64,000 nucleotides of DNA, taken from NCBI RefSeq assembly GCF_003151255.1, contig NZ_CP029481.1, positions 2,294,001 through 2,358,000 of the forward strand, given 5' to 3'. Of this stretch, positions 29,156-37,185 are shown piece by piece. Made by a program: the position numbers and the translations under genes. Source of the DNA: Microvirga sp. 17 mud 1-3 (GTDB lineage Bacteria; Pseudomonadota; Alphaproteobacteria; Rhizobiales; Beijerinckiaceae). Numbering within the stretch: position 1 is the stretch's first letter; each line of letters begins with the position of its first letter. Below the pieces are notes generated by a model that searched no databases, was not told where the DNA came from, and saw only the letters and a program-made list of their open reading frames with translations.

Positions 29156-29980
29156 GTGGCTCTGGCGGATATCGACCTCGAGGTCGAGTACAACAACCGG
29201 GCACGGGTGCCTGACCATCCCATGCACATGGCCGGTTGGGAGCGGGATGCTGCCGCCTACCGCGCGATTGCCCACTGTGAGCTGGACGTGGCCTATGGGC
29301 CGGGCGAGCGGCACCGGCTCGACCTGTTCCACCCGCCGGGCGGGGATGCGGGCGGCCCGCTGATCGTGTTCATCCACGGTGGCTATTGGCAATCCTTCGA
29401 CAAGTCTTCGTCGAGCCATCTGGCCCGCGGCGCCAACGAGCGGGGCTTCTCGGTGGCGGTGCCGAGCTACGACCTCGCGCCGCACATCACCCTGAGTGGC
29501 ATCGTGGCCGAGATGGAGACGGCGGCCGATTTCCTCATGCACAGGACCGGACGACCTCTCGTGGTGACCGGGCACTCGGCCGGCGGACACCTGACAGCCT
29601 GTCTCATGGCGCGTAGCCCCAAGGCACTCAAGCGGCCCATCGTGGCCGGGATGCCGATCTCCGGCCTCTTCGACCTCGTGCCCCTCGTCTCGACCTCCGT
29701 CAACCGTGCGCTCGGCCTGAGCGTCGAAGAGGCCCGGCGCCTGAGCCCGATCTACGCGACGCCGCCCCTGGACAGCAGGGTGGTTGCCGTCGTCGGGGGA
29801 GCGGAAAGCGACGAGTACCGGCGACAGACGCGCGCCTTCGCAGAGCAATGGGGCGCCATGGATGCGTCGACGCGCGTCATCGAGGTGCCGGATGCGCACC
29901 ATTTCGACGTCATTGCCGGTTTGGCCGATCCGGGCGATGTGCTGGTCGAGACGCTGGTGGAGCTCGCAGCCGGCACATGA
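29156..29980 (+). CDS. alpha/beta hydrolase, arylformamidase (kynurenine formamidase)-like
   Basis: A 274-residue alpha/beta hydrolase with the HGGYW oxyanion motif at 74-78, characteristic of arylformamidases, the nucleophile elbow GHSAGG with Ser141, and likely Asp219 and His249 (DAHHF) completing the triad. Arylformamidases release formate from N-formylkynurenine or N-formylanthranilate. Placed after the transporter and opposite the 2-aminobenzoate pathway, it would supply anthranilate from N-formylanthranilate or related amides (inference). The start is a GTG at 29156 with GAGG upstream. A carbamate/ester hydrolase role cannot be excluded. Confidence 0.82.
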   Translation: MALADIDLEVEYNNRARVPDHPMHMAGWERDAAAYRAIAHCELDVAYGPGERHRLDLFHPPGGDAGGPLIVFIHGGYWQSFDKSSSSHLARGANERGFSVAVPSYDLAPHITLSGIVAEMETAADFLMHRTGRPLVVTGHSAGGHLTACLMARSPKALKRPIVAGMPISGLFDLVPLVSTSVNRALGLSVEEARRLSPIYATPPLDSRVVAVVGGAESDEYRRQTRAFAEQWGAMDASTRVIEVPDAHHFDVIAGLADPGDVLVETLVELAAGT

Positions 29981-30214
29981 TTACCAAGGCCGAACACTCC
30001 GACATCAGTTGTCCATTGCACCGGCCGATCTCACCCACACGCTACCAGCGGAAAAGCGTTGATGCTGACCGTTGTCACGGCTTCCACATTATACAACCCT
30101 AGCGCGATTTCGTGCCTCGGTGTAGATTGTACGATACGTCCCGGCCTTTCGGCATAAGGGATTCGACCGAACCGAGCGGCGGTGCCTCGCTCGGCATTTC
30201 CAGGGGGACCTGCT

Positions 30215-31753
30215 TTGCCGAGCGACCATCTCCATGAGACCGATCCCCCGCGCCTGTTACGACGCCCGTCCTCCATCCAGCTCCTGAAAGGCTTCATCGT
30301 CCTCGTCTGCCTGGCCATCCTCGGCCTCGAAGGATGGCGGGACTGGAGCGAGCACGAGGGTGCGCTGGAGGAGACGGAGACCCAGATGGTCAACCTCGCG
30401 CGCTCGCTGAGGCAGCACGCGGAAGACACGTTCGAGATGACGGATTACGCGCTCGCCGCGGTGGTCGATCTCCTGCAGGTGGACGGCACCTCCCCTGAAG
30501 CGCTGGCCCATCTTCATTCCATCCTGGTCAACCGGGTTTCGCTCCTACCGCGTCTGAAGGAGATCGGCGTCTACGGCCCCAACGGGGAATGGCTCACCAG
30601 CTCGTCCCAGGAGCTGGTGCCGGACAGGGCAAACCTGAACGGGCGTGACTTCTTCATTCATCACCGGAATACGCTGAGCAGACGCGCCTTTTTTGCTCCC
30701 CCGGAGCGCGGCCGGCCGCTCGGCGAACGGGTCACGACGATTTCGCGCCGTTTCAACAATCCGGACGGTACGTTCGGCGGGGTTGTCGTCGCCAGCGTCG
30801 ATCCCAGCTATTTCGCACGCTTCTATTCGCAGTTCGACATCGGGCGGAACGGCTCGATTTCGCTCGTCTCGACGGACGGGACGCTTCTGTCCCGCTTTCC
30901 TTTCAATGGCTTCGTTCGTGACGGCAATGCGCCAAGGACAATCGCTGCCGAGCGAGCGTCACGCTCCCCTTCGGGCGCCTTTCGCTTCGTCTCTCCCATC
31001 GATGGGATCGACCGGGTGAGCGGCTATGACAGCGGCACCTATTTCCCCTTTGTCGTCGTCGCGGCCAAGAGTCGGGATGAAGCCCTGGCCAGCTGGTGGT
31101 CGGATGTGGCGCACCGTGGCGTGGGCGTCGGGATTCTGGTCGGCTCCATCGGCCTTCTGGGCTGGCGGCTCGTCATCCAGTCCAGGCGGCGCGAGAATGC
31201 CGAGGCCAAGCTGGCCGTGCTCGCCAGGACGGACGGGTTGACCGGGCTCGCCAACCGCCGCTGCTTCGACGAGCAATTAGCGCGGGAATGGCACCGCTCC
31301 ATCCGTGATCGGACGCCCTTGTCCCTGGTCATTGTGGACATCGACCGCTTCAAGCGATTCAACGACGTCTACGGCCATCAAGCGGGAGATAACTGCCTGA
31401 AAACGGTGGCGCAGGCTGTCAGCACGGTCGCCCGACGACCTGCAGACCTACCGGCCCGCTATGGGGGCGAGGAGATGGTCCTGCTTCTCCCGGGGACCGA
31501 TGCCGAGGGAGCCGCCAAGGTGGCGGAACGGCTCCGTTCGGCCATCGAGGCCCTGGCCCTTCCCCACTCAGGCAACGCTCCGAAACGGGTGGTGACGGTG
31601 AGCATCGGAACTGCGACCCTTCATCCTGGGCCCGAGGCTCCGGACCGGCGCTATGACAGCCTGGTGTCACTGGCGGACCACGCCCTCTACAACGCAAAGC
31701 GCCAAGGCCGGAACAAGGTGGTGACGGCGGGCCCAGAGAATATCGCGGCCTGA
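30215..31753 (+). CDS. membrane-bound diguanylate cyclase with periplasmic dCache sensor
   Basis: About 512 residues. A first membrane helix (LLKGFIVLVCLAILGL) is followed by a periplasmic dCache-like domain (about 45-280), a second helix (GVGVGILVGSIGLLGW) and a C-terminal GGDEF domain starting at TDGLTGLANRRCF. The active site is RYGGEEM (about 416-420), an accepted GGEEF variant, and an RxxD inhibitory site (RPAD) lies five residues before it. It should make c-di-GMP with product inhibition. The TTG at 30215 has AGGGGGA seven bases upstream; a GTG at 30182 is the alternative. Confidence 0.9.
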   Translation: MPSDHLHETDPPRLLRRPSSIQLLKGFIVLVCLAILGLEGWRDWSEHEGALEETETQMVNLARSLRQHAEDTFEMTDYALAAVVDLLQVDGTSPEALAHLHSILVNRVSLLPRLKEIGVYGPNGEWLTSSSQELVPDRANLNGRDFFIHHRNTLSRRAFFAPPERGRPLGERVTTISRRFNNPDGTFGGVVVASVDPSYFARFYSQFDIGRNGSISLVSTDGTLLSRFPFNGFVRDGNAPRTIAAERASRSPSGAFRFVSPIDGIDRVSGYDSGTYFPFVVVAAKSRDEALASWWSDVAHRGVGVGILVGSIGLLGWRLVIQSRRRENAEAKLAVLARTDGLTGLANRRCFDEQLAREWHRSIRDRTPLSLVIVDIDRFKRFNDVYGHQAGDNCLKTVAQAVSTVARRPADLPARYGGEEMVLLLPGTDAEGAAKVAERLRSAIEALALPHSGNAPKRVVTVSIGTATLHPGPEAPDRRYDSLVSLADHALYNAKRQGRNKVVTAGPENIAA

Positions 31754-31805
31754 GCCAGGATGGCCCGGATTGGTCGTGCGTTCATTCTCGAAAGAGAGGC
31801 CGCGA

Positions 31806-31958
31806 CTACCCGATCTGATCGATGACAATTCTGCGGACCTCCTCCCGGCTCAGCGGGAAGGGCTGCGGAGTCCATGCCCGAACCGCAACCGGTTTCGCTT
31901 CGACCGGCCGACGATTGCCGGTTTTCCGGGCATCCCTGATCTTGTTTTCAGTTTTCAT
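31806..31958 (-). CDS. small conserved-looking protein of 50 residues
   Basis: An ATG at 31958 preceded by AAGGAGAAGAAGA opens a 50-codon frame that ends with TAG at 31806. The protein is basic at the N-terminus (MKTENKIRDARKTGNRRP) and ends with PLSREEVRRIVIDQIG, a tail I associate with small hypothetical proteins of Hyphomicrobiales. It lies 57 bp after the second Rnk-like gene on the same strand, so it may be the third gene of that operon. No function can be assigned. Confidence 0.6.
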   Translation of the reverse strand: MKTENKIRDARKTGNRRPVEAKPVAVRAWTPQPFPLSREEVRRIVIDQIG

Positions 31959-32015
31959 TCTTCTTCTCCTTGATTTCTTGAATTCGCGCTTTCGCTGCGA
32001 AACTCCCCAATGGCT

Positions 32016-32438
32016 TCAGACCTCGAGGCCGGCCATTCGCTCGGGCTGGAAGCGGACCCTTCGCACTGTCAGCTCACGCCGCCCGCCGGTCGGGCCCTCC
32101 CACTCGATGGACTGTCCTTCCGACAGGCCGATGAGAGCGGCGCCAATATGGGTCAGAATCGAGATCCGCCCCGCATCCAGGTCCTCCTCACCCGGATAGA
32201 CCAAGGTCACGCGGCGAACTTCGCCCGTTACCCCATCCCGGTACTCGACCTCCGAATGCATCGTCACGATGTCCGGGCGAATCGAACCGGGTGCCGCAAC
32301 CATCGCGCGGTCGAGCTCGTCAGCCAGCATTTCGGCGACGGTGTACCGTTGGCTGTTCACGCCGGCGGTCGCGATCCACGACAGCCTGTCGTAATCGACC
32401 GCCGTGATGGTGATGGGAGGCAGATTCACCTGGCTCAT
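32016..32438 (-). CDS. Rnk/GreA-C-terminal-domain protein 1 (nucleoside diphosphate kinase regulator-like)
   Basis: A 140-residue protein of the Rnk family: an N-terminal helical region (PPITITAVDYDRLSWIATAG) and a C-terminal GreA/GreB-like FKBP-fold domain (RRVTLVYPGEEDLDAGRISI, LTHIGAALIGLSEGQSIEW). Rnk resembles transcript-cleavage factors and binds RNA polymerase in E. coli; it lacks the GreA coiled coil. AGGAG precedes the ATG at 32438; longer starts are non-homologous. It follows a paralogue by 64 bp. Confidence 0.85.
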   Translation of the reverse strand: MSQVNLPPITITAVDYDRLSWIATAGVNSQRYTVAEMLADELDRAMVAAPGSIRPDIVTMHSEVEYRDGVTGEVRRVTLVYPGEEDLDAGRISILTHIGAALIGLSEGQSIEWEGPTGGRRELTVRRVRFQPERMAGLEV

Positions 32439-32502
32439 TGTTGTCTCCTGCATGTCTTGTTCCCTTTCCAAAGCGGTGACTCTGTATGGAAGATCGGCAA
32501 CG

Positions 32503-33063
32503 TCAGGCACGTCGGCAGACGATGACCGAGACCGGGTCACTGGCCGGGAAGGTCTCCATCAGGGCCTCATCCAGCCGCCGTTCAAGGTCCTCACGCGAGT
32601 TGCCGCTCCCGCTGTGACCTGACGGATCGGGCCCATCTTGCTCGCTCCCCACTTCACGCGGCAGAAGCCTGAACCGAACGTCCTCCACCACCACCTCGTG
32701 CACCGGCCCGTTAGGACCGGTTCGGAACGGCATGCGGTCGCCCACGCGAAGGCCGAGAAGGGCGATCCCCAGCGGGGTCATGACGGACAATTCCGCCCCC
32801 GGCCAGAACAGGTCCTCGGGATAGACCAGGACGTGCGACATACGCGGTCCGGTGCCGTTGATCCGGTAGGTGACCTTCGCGTTGGTCGAGACCACGTCCT
32901 CCGGCAACTCGTCCGGATGGCAGAGTTCCGCCCGCCGCAACTCGGACATCAGGAAATCGCGACGCGGCGTGCGCCGGTGGCGGTTCATGGCCGCGGCAGA
33001 CATGAGACGGTTGTAGTCGTGCGTTGCGAGCGTGATCGGCGGCAACTCAACGGTTCTGTGCAT
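32503..33063 (-). CDS. Rnk/GreA-C-terminal-domain protein 2 with C-terminal extension
   Basis: A 186-residue paralogue of the following gene: PPITLATHDYNRLMSAA, then MSHVLVYPEDLFWPGAELSV, MTPLGIALLGLRVGDRMPF. After about residue 135 it has a linker rich in Gly/Ser/Asp and ends with LDEALMETFPASDPVSV, a short motif that elsewhere occurs in separate small hypothetical proteins. GGAGGAC directly precedes the ATG. It heads the small minus-strand operon with Rnk-like protein 1. Confidence 0.83.
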   Translation of the reverse strand: MHRTVELPPITLATHDYNRLMSAAAMNRHRRTPRRDFLMSELRRAELCHPDELPEDVVSTNAKVTYRINGTGPRMSHVLVYPEDLFWPGAELSVMTPLGIALLGLRVGDRMPFRTGPNGPVHEVVVEDVRFRLLPREVGSEQDGPDPSGHSGSGNSREDLERRLDEALMETFPASDPVSVIVCRRA

Positions 33064-33598
33064 CGTGTCCTCCTATACGCAGCGCCGTCCGAGCAGGAGA
33101 ACGAGCCGCGCCGGCTCGGACGGCAGCGTTCACCCGAGCGGTTCAGGCGTACTGAATTCGGTTGTTGTGAAATTGGTCATGACCCCGAACGGAGGCGGTG
33201 CAAGGCGCTCGGCCCAGGTTCGGGGTTCAGCGGCCTGCGAAGAGGCAGCCTCCGCGGAAATAGAAAATGTGACGCGATGTAATCATGACAATATACATTT
33301 AAGTACTAAACGGCGGAATTCAAGACTCACACCCTGATGAAGAAGTCATACCCTCTTCGACTTCCCATGAAGGAATGTATGAACAAGAATAAATTCGATA
33401 TCTAAATTATCGAGAGAAGGTATTCTATTTAATCCAAGTCCGCTTGATATTTGGAGCGTGCTTATCTTGCCGCCCTCCCGGCCGAAAGCCAGTTGCAGCC
33501 ACGGAATTCACTTCTCAAAGGCCCAAGCGACGATAGAGGCTCAAATTTTTAGGGACGCTCTTGCGTCCGCACCAGCGGCCTATGGGCATAGCCGAGAG
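33064..33598. other. 535-bp intergenic region with an AT-rich stretch
   Basis: No supportable gene is seen here. Bases about 33270-33450 are much richer in A and T than the surroundings. The region lies between the rnk-like operon promoter and the 3' end of tRNA-Arg, a frequent integration point, but no integrase or repeated tRNA end is visible. A short plus-strand frame ending in HQESNLEPTA is the antisense of the tRNA. Confidence 0.5.
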
Positions 33599-33675
33599 TG
33601 GCGACCCCACCAGGAATCGAACCTGGAACCTACAGCTTAGAAGGCTGTCGCTCTATCCGGTTGAGCTATGGGGCC
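33599..33675 (-). tRNA. tRNA-Arg (anticodon TCT)
   Basis: Read on the minus strand, the 77 bases fold as a cloverleaf: acceptor GGCCCCA pairs with TGGGGTC, the anticodon loop reads CTTCTAA with TCT, the T arm contains GGTTCGATTCC, and the terminal CCA is encoded. Confidence 0.95.
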
Positions 33676-33697
33676 TCACGGCCGGCCATCCGGCCCC

Positions 33698-34003
33698 TCA
33701 ATGGGTCCAGGGGCCGACCCGGTTGAACTTGAAGTTGTCCGAATAGGACATGGTGCGCCGCTTCACCTCCTGGGGCTCCTCGACGCGATAGGCGATTCCC
33801 TCCCGCTCGGCGTAGGCGATCGCCTCTTCCTTGGTATCGAACCAAAGGCGGAGCTGCTGGCGGGTGTCGCCGGAGCTGGTCCAGCCCATCAGGGGCTCGA
33901 TCTCGCGCGGCTTGTCCTGCTCGAAGACCAGAAGCCATTGCTTGGTGCGGGCAAGGCCGGATTGAGTGGCGGCTTTGGCGGGCTTGTAGATCCGTGCGGA
34001 CAT
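33698..34003 (-). CDS. ETC complex I subunit, NDUFS4/18-kDa-like accessory protein
   Basis: A 101-residue protein of the ETC complex I conserved-region family: SARIYKPAKAATQSG, WLLVFE, EPLMGWTSSGDTRQQLRLWF and a tail with YSDNFKFNRVGPWTH. This supernumerary NADH dehydrogenase subunit occurs in mitochondria and alphaproteobacteria, where it sits on the peripheral arm. It lies away from the nuo operon, between two tRNA genes, as usual in alphaproteobacteria. The ATG at 34003 is chosen; a TTG four codons upstream is possible. Confidence 0.92.
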   Translation of the reverse strand: MSARIYKPAKAATQSGLARTKQWLLVFEQDKPREIEPLMGWTSSGDTRQQLRLWFDTKEEAIAYAEREGIAYRVEEPQEVKRRTMSYSDNFKFNRVGPWTH

Positions 34004-34038
34004 CGGTTTCGACAATCTCTCAAAGGTTTCTCGGCGGA

Positions 34039-34115
34039 TGGTCGGGGCGGCAGGATTTGAACCTGCGACCCTCTGCTCCCAAAGCAGATGCGCTACCAGA
34101 CTGCGCTACGCCCCG
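34039..34115 (-). tRNA. tRNA-Pro (anticodon TGG)
   Basis: The minus strand gives a 77-base cloverleaf: acceptor CGGGGCG pairs with CGCCCCG, the anticodon loop contains TTTGGGA with TGG, the T arm has GGTTCAAATCC, and CCA is encoded. Confidence 0.95.
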
Positions 34116-34175
34116 TCCTCGCCAAGGAGGCTGTTGGCTATCACGAGGGCCCGGGTTCAGCAAGCGCCGTTCTGG

Positions 34176-34634
34176 TCAGCGCTTGAAAAGGGAATGCTCC
34201 ACCCGGTCGCCGGCTTTGATTCCCAGTTTGGCCGCCGTGCCGGCATTGAGCTCGAGAACGGCCAGGACGGGCTCACCGGAGGGAATCGTGCGGGTAGACA
34301 GGGGTTCCGTGTTGGCGGCGATCCGCGCGATGGTCCCATCGGGCCGGATGAACAGCATGTCGAGGGGCAGGTAGGTATTCTGCATCCACATGGAGACCGG
34401 CTGGACGCGCCCGAAATCGAACAGCATTCCGTGGTTGGCTGGCATGGACCGACGATACATGAGCCCCTGTGCCCGGTCCGCGTCGTTGCGGGCGACCTCC
34501 ACCTGGAAAGCCTGGCGCTGACCGCCCTGGGTCACGACGGCAAGGTCTTCCAACGCCTGTTGCGCCACGACCGAGACGGAGGCTGCGGCCCCGAGCGTCA
34601 GGGCCAGCGCAAAGGTCCGCGCGCCGCGCAGCAT
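34176..34634 (-). CDS. DUF192 family exported protein
   Basis: A 152-residue protein with a signal peptide (RTFALALTLGAAASVSVVAQ). The DUF192 core is intact: VEVARNDADRAQGLMYRRSM, MLFDFGRVQPVSMWMQNTYL, PLDMLFIRPDGTIARIA and SVL-type end LNAGTAAKLGIKAGDRV. DUF192 proteins are small secreted beta-barrel-like proteins of unknown function. Its start lies 5 bp after the stop of the cold-shock gene, so the two are co-transcribed. Confidence 0.88.
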   Translation of the reverse strand: MLRGARTFALALTLGAAASVSVVAQQALEDLAVVTQGGQRQAFQVEVARNDADRAQGLMYRRSMPANHGMLFDFGRVQPVSMWMQNTYLPLDMLFIRPDGTIARIAANTEPLSTRTIPSGEPVLAVLELNAGTAAKLGIKAGDRVEHSLFKR

Positions 34635-34639
34635 CGGCG

Positions 34640-35260
34640 TCAATGGGAGTGCGGGAGGGCCATGTCGGCGAGGCGCACCTCGGCCGCCATGAGGCCCTTC
34701 GAGCCGTCGCCGAAGCGGACAAAGACCCGCTCGCCGGGCTTCAGCTCGGCAATGCCGTAGCGCCGCAGGGTTTCCATGTGCACGAAGATGTCGGGCCGCC
34801 CCTCCCCCTGCGTCAGGAAGCCGAAACCGCGGAGACGGTTGAACCACTTCACCACGGCCGGTTCGAGGCCGCTCGTCGGGACCACCTGAACATGGGTCCG
34901 CGGGAGGGGAAGCTCGGACGGATGCAGAGCCGTGGAATCGTCCAGGGACAGAATGCGCAGAGCCTGCAGACCCCGGGGCCGGTGCACGGCCTCGACGACG
35001 ATGCGAGCCCCTTCATTCGCGGCCTGATACCCATCGCGGCGCAGGCAGGTCACATGCAGGAGAACGTCCGGCATTCCATTGTCGGGGACGATGAAGCCGA
35101 AGCCCTTCGCGACGTCGAACCATTTGATCCGGCCACTGACCTGGACGAGATCGAGGGATTTCTCCTCCGAGACACTCTCGGCAACGTCGCGACGCCCCTG
35201 TTCGACCGAGGATCCGTGTCCCCGCGCTTGAAATGGGTTGGAGCTATAATCGTTAGTCAT
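34640..35260 (-). CDS. double cold-shock-domain protein
   Basis: A 206-residue protein with two cold-shock domains, at about 40-105 (SGRIKWFDVAKGFGFIVPD) and 130-200 (AVVKWFNRLRGFGFLTQGEG). Both keep the RNP1-like KGFGFI/RGFGFL aromatic patch that binds single-stranded nucleic acid. Double-CSD proteins of this length are typical of alphaproteobacteria and act as RNA chaperones. The ATG at 35260 gives an N-terminal disordered lead of about 38 residues. Confidence 0.92.
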   Translation of the reverse strand: MTNDYSSNPFQARGHGSSVEQGRRDVAESVSEEKSLDLVQVSGRIKWFDVAKGFGFIVPDNGMPDVLLHVTCLRRDGYQAANEGARIVVEAVHRPRGLQALRILSLDDSTALHPSELPLPRTHVQVVPTSGLEPAVVKWFNRLRGFGFLTQGEGRPDIFVHMETLRRYGIAELKPGERVFVRFGDGSKGLMAAEVRLADMALPHSH

Positions 35261-35380
35261 GAAGAAACCCGCACTCGAATCAAAACTTCGACTCTTAACG
35301 AGAGGATAACATTGTCCTGAATCTGGGGAAGCCGGAAACGGCCACGAAAGTGCGATGTTTTTCTTAGCCGACGAACTAAA

Positions 35381-36145
35381 TCAGCTTGTTTCCCCTACCG
35401 CGGCCGAGAGAACCGGGCCGATTTCCTCATGGATCACAAGGTCCGCCGCGTCATCGAGCGGGGTCGGGTCACGGTTTACGATGACGAGGCGCGCGCCGCT
35501 TTCCTTAGCCATCAGGGGCAGCGAAGCGGCGGGATAGACCACGAGAGAGGAGCCGACGACCAGGAAAAGGTCGCAAGAGACTGTGAGCTTCAGCGCCTTC
35601 CGCATCGGAAGCTCGGGCATCGCCTGACCGAACGAGATGGTGGCGGACTTCACGATGCCACCACAAGCGTCGCAGTCGGGCGCCTCGCCGGTCGCCTCGA
35701 AGCGGGACCGGACCTGCGCCAGGTCATGGCGCCTGCCGCAGGACAGGCAGACCGCGTAGGTACCGTTGCCGTGCAGCTCGATGATCTTCTCATCGGCGAT
35801 TCCGGACGCCTGGTGGAGCCCGTCGATATTCTGCGTGATGACCGCCGGCATTTGTCCGGATGCTACCAGGGACGCCAGAGCGCGATGCCCCCGGCTCGGC
35901 CGCGCTCCACGATAAAGGTCGTCCATCGTGAATTTCCGCCGCCACGCTTCCCGTCGAGCCTCAGGGCTTCGGAGGAAGGCCTCAAACGGAATAGGCTTGT
36001 TCTGGAGCCAGGGGCTGCCGGGCGAGCGGAAATCAGGAACGCCGCTCTCGGTCGAGATGCCTGCGCCGGTGAAACCCGCAATCGCATCGGCACCGTCAAC
36101 CATCTCCTTCAGCCGGGCCATTGACGTCGTCAGAGGTTCGGTCAT
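35381..36145 (-). CDS. SIR2 family NAD-dependent protein deacylase (sirtuin)
   Basis: A 254-residue sirtuin. NAD-binding motifs GFTGAGISTESGVPDFRS (about 22-39) and ITQNIDGLHQASG, the catalytic His in IELHGNG, and a Cys4 zinc site (CLSC and CDAC) are all present; GSSLVVYPAASLP completes the Rossmann fold. It would remove acyl groups from protein lysines in the cytoplasm. The ATG at 36145 (MTEPLTT) is preferred; one at 36151 adds two residues. It is divergent from the DUF1624 gene. Confidence 0.93.
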   Translation of the reverse strand: MTEPLTTSMARLKEMVDGADAIAGFTGAGISTESGVPDFRSPGSPWLQNKPIPFEAFLRSPEARREAWRRKFTMDDLYRGARPSRGHRALASLVASGQMPAVITQNIDGLHQASGIADEKIIELHGNGTYAVCLSCGRRHDLAQVRSRFEATGEAPDCDACGGIVKSATISFGQAMPELPMRKALKLTVSCDLFLVVGSSLVVYPAASLPLMAKESGARLVIVNRDPTPLDDAADLVIHEEIGPVLSAAVGETS

Positions 36146-36198
36146 GAACATTATATAGGGTGCGAAGCCCGCATTGCTCTTTTCCGCATGGATCGCCC

Positions 36199-37176
36199 GT
36201 GACCGCAATTCCCCTACAGGCCAAGGCCGTCGCCGCGCAGCGCTGGGACGCCATCGACGTCGCACGGGGAATCGCGATCGTCGCGATGGTCGTCTATCAC
36301 TTCAGCTGGGACCTGAGCTTCCTCAAGCTCATCGCGACCGACATCGTTGCCGTTCCGGCATGGCGCTGGTTCGCCCGTTGCATCGCCGGATCGTTTCTGT
36401 TCCTCGCCGGGGTCGGCCTTTTTCTAGCACACGCCCAGGGCCTGCGGCGCAAGCCATTCCTGCGGCGCCTCGCCAAAATCGGCGGAGCGGCACTCCTTAT
36501 TACGGCCGCGACCTATCTGGCCTTTCCGGAAAGCTTCATCTTCTTCGGCATTCTCCACTGCATCGCGGTCTCGAGCATTCTCGCTCTCCCATTTCTCAGG
36601 TTGCGCGCCTCTGTCGTCCTGATCTCGGCGATTTTGTGCCTCGTGGCGCCTTGGATCCTCACGGATCCGGCCTTCGACCGGCCCTGGCTCGACTGGCTCG
36701 GCCTCGGCGCCACCGACCCGGTGACCAACGATTACGTGCCGATCTTTCCATGGTTCGGCCTGGTCCTGGGAGGGATAGCTCTCGCGAAGATCGCCCTCCC
36801 CCATGCGGAGACGCTGCGCCTCGCCCGCTGGCGCGCGAAGGACCGGTTCTCCCGGTTCCTCGTCTGGGCAGGGCGCAAGAGCCTGCCGATCTACCTCATC
36901 CATCAGATTGTGCTGCTCGGAGCTCTCTACGGCGTGCTGCAGCTGACCGGCCCGAATCCCATGGCCGAGGCGAGGCCTTTCCTGGCCCAATGCGAGGCGA
37001 GCTGCCTGGAGCAGAACGGCCAGGCCGGCACCTGCAGGGCGCTCTGCTCCTGCGTGGCCGACGAGCTGCGCCGGACTGATCTGTGGCGCAAGGTCCTGGC
37101 CGATGCCGTCCCGCCGGAGGACCAGACGCGCATTTCCCGCATGGCGCAGCAATGCCTGCGCGGGAAGGAACCGTGA
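36199..37176 (+). CDS. DUF1624 (heparan-alpha-glucosaminide N-acetyltransferase-like) membrane protein with Cys-rich tail
   Basis: About 325 residues. The first 250 residues match the DUF1624/acyltransferase-3-like family: RWDAIDVARGIAIVAMVVYH, FSWDLSFLK, IAGSFLFLAGVGLFLAH, and SLPIYLIHQIVLLGALYG, with about eight membrane helices. The final 75 residues carry a cysteine-rich segment, CEASCLEQ, then TCRALCSCVADEL and a late QQC, perhaps facing the periplasm. The start is a GTG at 36199 with GGA just upstream. The acyl acceptor is unknown. Confidence 0.8.
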   Translation: MTAIPLQAKAVAAQRWDAIDVARGIAIVAMVVYHFSWDLSFLKLIATDIVAVPAWRWFARCIAGSFLFLAGVGLFLAHAQGLRRKPFLRRLAKIGGAALLITAATYLAFPESFIFFGILHCIAVSSILALPFLRLRASVVLISAILCLVAPWILTDPAFDRPWLDWLGLGATDPVTNDYVPIFPWFGLVLGGIALAKIALPHAETLRLARWRAKDRFSRFLVWAGRKSLPIYLIHQIVLLGALYGVLQLTGPNPMAEARPFLAQCEASCLEQNGQAGTCRALCSCVADELRRTDLWRKVLADAVPPEDQTRISRMAQQCLRGKEP

Positions 37177-37185
37177 CGGACGCCC

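Noticed and set aside
33458..33640. Short plus-strand frame ending HQESNLEPTA
   Set aside because: The ending is the translated antisense of tRNA-Arg, a common annotation artefact.
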